From assembly GCF_900094555.1 (NCBI RefSeq), contig NZ_FMAC01000007.1, positions 186,001 through 250,000 on the forward strand: DNA of 64,000 nucleotides. The letters run 5' to 3'. Position numbers and translations under genes: made by a program. Shown piece after piece: positions 60,421 through 64,000 of this stretch. The first letter of the stretch is position 1. Each line of letters starts with the position of its first letter. This DNA comes from Martinezella hainanensis. Its GTDB lineage: Bacteria; Pseudomonadota; Alphaproteobacteria; Rhizobiales; Rhizobiaceae. Under the pieces are notes generated by a model. The model worked only from the letters and a program-made list of their open reading frames with translations. It searched no databases and was not told the origin of the DNA.

Positions 60421-62796
60421 ATGAATGCCGTTACCACACCGCTTTCGCCCGAAGAGCTTTCCCTGATCGACCGCTACTGGAGGGCGGCCAATTATCTGTC
60501 TGTCGGCCAGATCTATCTGATGGATAATCCGCTGCTGCGCGAACCGCTGAAACCGGAGCATATCAAACCACGGCTGCTTGGCCACTGGGGCACGACACCA
60601 GGGCTGAACTTCATCTATGCGCATCTCAACCGCATCATCAGGGCGCGGGATCTCGACATCATCTACATGTGCGGCCCCGGCCATGGCGGTCCCGGCATGG
60701 TCGCCAATACCTATCTCGAGGGCACCTATAGCGAGATCTATCCGGATATCTCCGAAACGGCGGACGGGATGCAAAGGCTGTTCAAGCAGTTTTCCTTCCC
60801 CGGCGGCATTCCGAGCCATGCCGCGCCTGAGACGCCCGGCTCCATTCACGAGGGCGGCGAGCTCGGCTATGCGCTCGTGCATGCCTATGGCGCCGCCTTC
60901 GACAATCCCGATCTGATCGTTGCCTGCGTTATCGGCGATGGCGAGGCCGAAACCGGACCTCTGGCTGCAAGCTGGCATTCCAACAAATTCCTCAATCCGG
61001 CGCGTGATGGCGCCGTGCTGCCGATCCTCCACCTCAACGGCTACAAGATCGCCAATCCGACCATTCTCGGCCGGGAAAGCGATGACGATCTCGGCAAGCT
61101 GTTTTCGGGCTATGGCTACGAACCCTTCTTCGTCGAGGGACATGAACCATCCGCAATGCATCTGGCAATGGCCGTCACGTTTAACCGGGTTTTCGACCGA
61201 ATCCGCGACATACAAAGAAACGCACGCGAAAGGACATCGTCCGAAGGCATGCCGCGCTGGCCGATGATCGTGCTGCGCAGTCCGAAGGGCTGGACCGGCC
61301 CCAGGCAAGTCGATGGCAAGAAGGTCGAAGGCTTCTGGCGGGCACATCAGGTGCCGGTCGCCAATTGCCGCGGCGACGAGGGTCATCGCAAGATCCTGGA
61401 AGATTGGATGCGCAGCTACGACCCGAGCGATCTTTTCGATGACAAAGGACGATTGAAGGTCGAGCTGCAGGCGCTCGCACCGAAAGGCGAAAGGCGCATG
61501 GGCGCCAATCCCCATGCCAATGGCGGCCTGCTGCGCAAGGAGCTTCTGGTTCCCCCTATCGAGGATTACGCGATCGAGATCGGCGAGCGCGGCAACAAGC
61601 AGGTGCAATCCACGGAAATCCTTGGGCACTATTTGCGCGACACGCTGAAGCTCAATAATCCCGAGCAGAATTTCCGCATCTTCGGTCCCGACGAGACGGA
61701 ATCGAACCGGCTCGGCAGCGTCTTCGAAGCCACCGATCGGGTCTGGATGGAGGCAATCGAGGATTATGACGTCCATCTGGCCCCGGATGGGCGGGTGATG
61801 GAAGTGCTCAGCGAGCATCTATGCCAGGGCTGGCTGGAAGGCTATCTGCTCACCGGCCGGCACGGGTTGTTCTCATGCTATGAGGCCTTCATCCACATCG
61901 TCGATTCCATGTTCAACCAGCATGCCAAATGGCTGAAGGTTTCGCGCGAATTGCCGTGGCGCAAGCCGATCTCATCGCTGAACTATCTTTTGACGTCGCA
62001 TGTCTGGCGCCAGGATCATAACGGCTTTTCCCATCAGGACCCCGGCTTTGTCGATCTCGTTGCCAACAAGAAGGCCGACATCGTGCGCGTCTATCTGCCG
62101 CCGGATGCCAATACGCTGTTATGGGTCGGCGATCATTGCCTCAGGACCTATGACCGGATCAACGTCATCGTCGCCGGCAAGCAGCCGGAATCGCAATGGC
62201 TGAGCATCGACGAGGCGAGTGCCCATTGTAAGGCCGGCGTCGGCATCTGGGACTGGGCAAGCTACGAGGACAACACGATCGCCCCCGACGTGGTGATGGC
62301 CTGCGCCGGTGACGTCCCGACCATGGAGACGCTTGCCGCCGTCATGCTGCTGCACGAGGCGATCCCCGATCTCAAGATTCGCACGGTCAACGTCGTCGAT
62401 CTCCTGGCTCTGCAGGACCCGAAGCAGCATCCGCATGGTCTCGATCATCAGGCCTTCGATCAGATCTTTACCACGGACAAGCCGGTGATCTTCGCCTATC
62501 ACGGCTATCCCTATCTGATCCACCGGCTGACATACCGTCGGACCAATCACGACAACATCCATGTCCGCGGCTTTATCGAGGAGGGTACGACGACCACACC
62601 ATTCGATATGACCGTGCTGAACGAACTGGATCGCTATCATCTCGCGCTTGAAGCAATCGACCGGGTTCCGGGCCTGGTGGAAAAAGTGCCCGATGTCGTC
62701 AACGGCTTGAAAGCAAAGCTCATCAAACATCATGATTATGTCCAGCGGCACGGCGAAGACATGCCTGAAATCAGGGATTGGTGCTGGAAGCGATAG
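60421..62796 (+). CDS. xfp: Xylulose-5-phosphate/fructose-6-phosphate phosphoketolase
   Basis: This 791-residue ThDP enzyme cleaves xylulose 5-phosphate (and possibly fructose 6-phosphate) with phosphate to acetyl phosphate plus a shorter sugar phosphate. Family motifs include HWGTTPGLNFIYAHLNR, GPGHGGPG (near 100), the FPGGIPSHAAPETPGSIHEGGELGY region (given in part: FPGGIPSHAAPETPGS), GDGEAETGP for ThDP and Mg, and a C-terminal YHGYPYLIHRLTYRR. Length is typical. ATG 60421 follows GAGGAGA. It is second in an operon with ackA, as in many proteobacteria. Confidence 0.95.
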   Translation: MNAVTTPLSPEELSLIDRYWRAANYLSVGQIYLMDNPLLREPLKPEHIKPRLLGHWGTTPGLNFIYAHLNRIIRARDLDIIYMCGPGHGGPGMVANTYLEGTYSEIYPDISETADGMQRLFKQFSFPGGIPSHAAPETPGSIHEGGELGYALVHAYGAAFDNPDLIVACVIGDGEAETGPLAASWHSNKFLNPARDGAVLPILHLNGYKIANPTILGRESDDDLGKLFSGYGYEPFFVEGHEPSAMHLAMAVTFNRVFDRIRDIQRNARERTSSEGMPRWPMIVLRSPKGWTGPRQVDGKKVEGFWRAHQVPVANCRGDEGHRKILEDWMRSYDPSDLFDDKGRLKVELQALAPKGERRMGANPHANGGLLRKELLVPPIEDYAIEIGERGNKQVQSTEILGHYLRDTLKLNNPEQNFRIFGPDETESNRLGSVFEATDRVWMEAIEDYDVHLAPDGRVMEVLSEHLCQGWLEGYLLTGRHGLFSCYEAFIHIVDSMFNQHAKWLKVSRELPWRKPISSLNYLLTSHVWRQDHNGFSHQDPGFVDLVANKKADIVRVYLPPDANTLLWVGDHCLRTYDRINVIVAGKQPESQWLSIDEASAHCKAGVGIWDWASYEDNTIAPDVVMACAGDVPTMETLAAVMLLHEAIPDLKIRTVNVVDLLALQDPKQHPHGLDHQAFDQIFTTDKPVIFAYHGYPYLIHRLTYRRTNHDNIHVRGFIEEGTTTTPFDMTVLNELDRYHLALEAIDRVPGLVEKVPDVVNGLKAKLIKHHDYVQRHGEDMPEIRDWCWKR

Positions 62797-63011
62797 GCGC
62801 GGTCTCGTCAGCGCTTAGCCAATGCGGTTGGATGCAAGCTTGACGAAGGCCGGTCGTTGGCTGCCAGCCTACCGCCAGCGAATAAAGCGATTGTAGCAAG
62901 TGGTGCGGGGCCATAGGCTTCCGGCAGATCGCACCGGGAGTAGTCGGGTCGGCGCTGCTTTGGTCTAATTGCCTCGAGCGCTCGTTGTCGTCGCATATCA
63001 CTCTGCCCGCC

Positions 63012-64000
63012 CTACCCAATCCTTTCGGCGATCTGATCGGTGCCGTTGTGATGCAGTATCAGACGGGCGGCTCGACCGTCCGGGCCGGGTTCGAAGGTGA
63101 GTTGCACGGGCGAGCTCTTGTGAAAGAAATGCCATTCGGAGGTCGGGAAGACTCTATGCTGATCGCCGACCGGAACATGGAGCCGGTCACCCATGGATGT
63201 GACGTCGAACACCCAATCGTTCATTTGATAGCGTCCCACCAAACGGGCGAGACAAGCAGGGTCGATCGCAACCTCTTTCGGATACGAAATCAAGTCGCGG
63301 CGCGAATTCAGTACATGGGCTCCGAGATCGACAACGGCATCGATGCTCGCATTGCTGAGCACGGCCACTCCGCGTTTCCATTCCGGAATGCATTTGACAA
63401 AGCTGCGGAAACCACCCGTACCGCCGGGCTTCGACAGCGCGATTACGCCATCCAGGTGAGGCTTCGCCAGTTCCAACCCGCCTTGGTCGCGCGGGGTCAT
63501 CAATGGACGGATGATGGACGCAATCGCTGAGCTCTGATCACATACCGCATCCACAAAACGCAACAGATCAGGCAGGGTCGAGCGCAGCGCGCCTGTTCCG
63601 GCCAGCACATCGAATGTCCAATCCGAAGTCGGCTCCAGATCGTCGTCATGGCCTGACGCAACGTTTCCTGCCAATCGTGACGGGATCGCAATCACTGTAT
63701 CGTCCATCCCCAGTGGATCCAGGATGCGCGCGCGGATCAGGCTTTCGTAGCTGCCGGCCCCGGCGCGTAGCACCAGCGCGTGTCCCAGCAACCCGACGCC
63801 AACATTGGAATATTCGAAGCTGTCGCCAGGTGTCCGGATCAGTTCGTGGCTAGCGAGAAACTGGTAGAGCCTTTCCGCGGAGTAAGCGACGTAGGGACCG
63901 GCAGGCCGATCTGGCGGGTCGCCATTTGTCGCCACCCGCGGCAGTCCGGAATAATGCGAGGCCAGATCGCGAAGCGTGATGGCTTTGCCATCGCGAACCG
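63012..64000 (-). CDS. Serine hydrolase, beta-lactamase class C / DD-peptidase-like (partial)
   Basis: The gene runs off the right edge; its N-terminus and the catalytic SxxK motif are outside the window. The visible 328 residues have the HYSGLPR motif, the YSNVG (YxN) active-site motif and the GGTGGFRS region, which replaces the KTG-like third motif. A C-terminal beta domain of about 100 residues follows (VGRYQMNDWVFDVTSMGDRL). Such proteins are esterases or peptidases more often than true beta-lactamases. Exact role unknown. Confidence 0.82.
   Translation of the reverse strand, partial: VRDGKAITLRDLASHYSGLPRVATNGDPPDRPAGPYVAYSAERLYQFLASHELIRTPGDSFEYSNVGVGLLGHALVLRAGAGSYESLIRARILDPLGMDDTVIAIPSRLAGNVASGHDDDLEPTSDWTFDVLAGTGALRSTLPDLLRFVDAVCDQSSAIASIIRPLMTPRDQGGLELAKPHLDGVIALSKPGGTGGFRSFVKCIPEWKRGVAVLSNASIDAVVDLGAHVLNSRRDLISYPKEVAIDPACLARLVGRYQMNDWVFDVTSMGDRLHVPVGDQHRVFPTSEWHFFHKSSPVQLTFEPGPDGRAARLILHHNGTDQIAERIG

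Noticed and set aside
63012..64000. True beta-lactamase (antibiotic resistance)
   Set aside because: The SxxK motif is outside the window and the third motif is not a clear KTG, so only a general serine hydrolase call is safe.
1..64000. Insertion sequences, CRISPR arrays, tRNA or rRNA genes
   Set aside because: I found no regularly spaced direct repeats, transposase-like frames or cloverleaf sequences, though short or diverged examples could escape reading by eye.

Overview
The window reads as chromosome or chromid of an alphaproteobacterium in the Rhizobium/Agrobacterium group. The evidence is a RopA-type porin, a Mur/SitABCD/MntH manganese module, a chemoreceptor ending in WEEF, many LysR/LacI/TetR-controlled transport units and an intergenic mosaic-type repeat (about 54484-54586). 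I saw no rRNA, tRNA, CRISPR array, transposase or phage gene. Names rest on reading motifs in the translated sequence; no database search was run.

Layout. 1-6908: a LacI regulator (cut by the left edge) divergent from an alpha-L-rhamnosidase and a complete CUT1 sugar ABC transporter, so a rhamnoside uptake and hydrolysis unit. 6909-9498: an AT-rich gap, then a chemoreceptor. 9656-12695: an overlapping aldehyde dehydrogenase / acetolactate-synthase-like pair. 13219-19218: cold shock protein, WGR protein, SDR with divergent LysR, a GST, TetR with a divergent MFS exporter around a triple operator, and a Pr6Pr membrane protein. 19337-20932: a divergent ketosynthase / acyl carrier protein pair. 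21076-26598: manganese uptake (mntH divergent from sitABCD, with mur at the far end). 26840-35117: a second TPP enzyme, two small proteins, a nucleobase permease, the porin and a tail-specific protease. 35646-43095: YigZ protein, MFS + VOC with divergent LysR, a strong small-RNA candidate, an ArnT-like glycosyltransferase, a YdeI-like protein, and an ArsR/SRPBCC pair. 43181-50442: a LacI-controlled oligopeptide-type ABC transporter ending with a glycerophosphodiester phosphodiesterase. 50877-54460: histidine phosphatase, DUF2278 protein, phospholipase-D-like protein and a small membrane-anchored protein. 54825-64000: flavoprotein dehydrogenase, small hypotheticals, TetR with divergent DUF4336 protein, acetate kinase + phosphoketolase, and a serine hydrolase cut by the right edge.

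How the parts work together. Most units are self-contained: a regulator, a visible palindromic operator and the genes it probably controls (Mur, TetR x2, ArsR, LacI). Phosphoketolase and acetate kinase form a short route from sugar phosphates through acetyl phosphate to acetate and ATP. The Mn module carries two importer types plus their likely regulator in one locus.

The least explained parts are the unannotated transcript at about 39349-39518 (good promoter, perfect terminator, internal hairpins) and the histidine phosphatase / DUF2278 / PLD cassette at 50877-53954. The orphan ketosynthase/ACP pair is also notable. Several genes probably start at TTG with strong Shine-Dalgarno sequences (5100, 29435, 37588, 43978, 50877).
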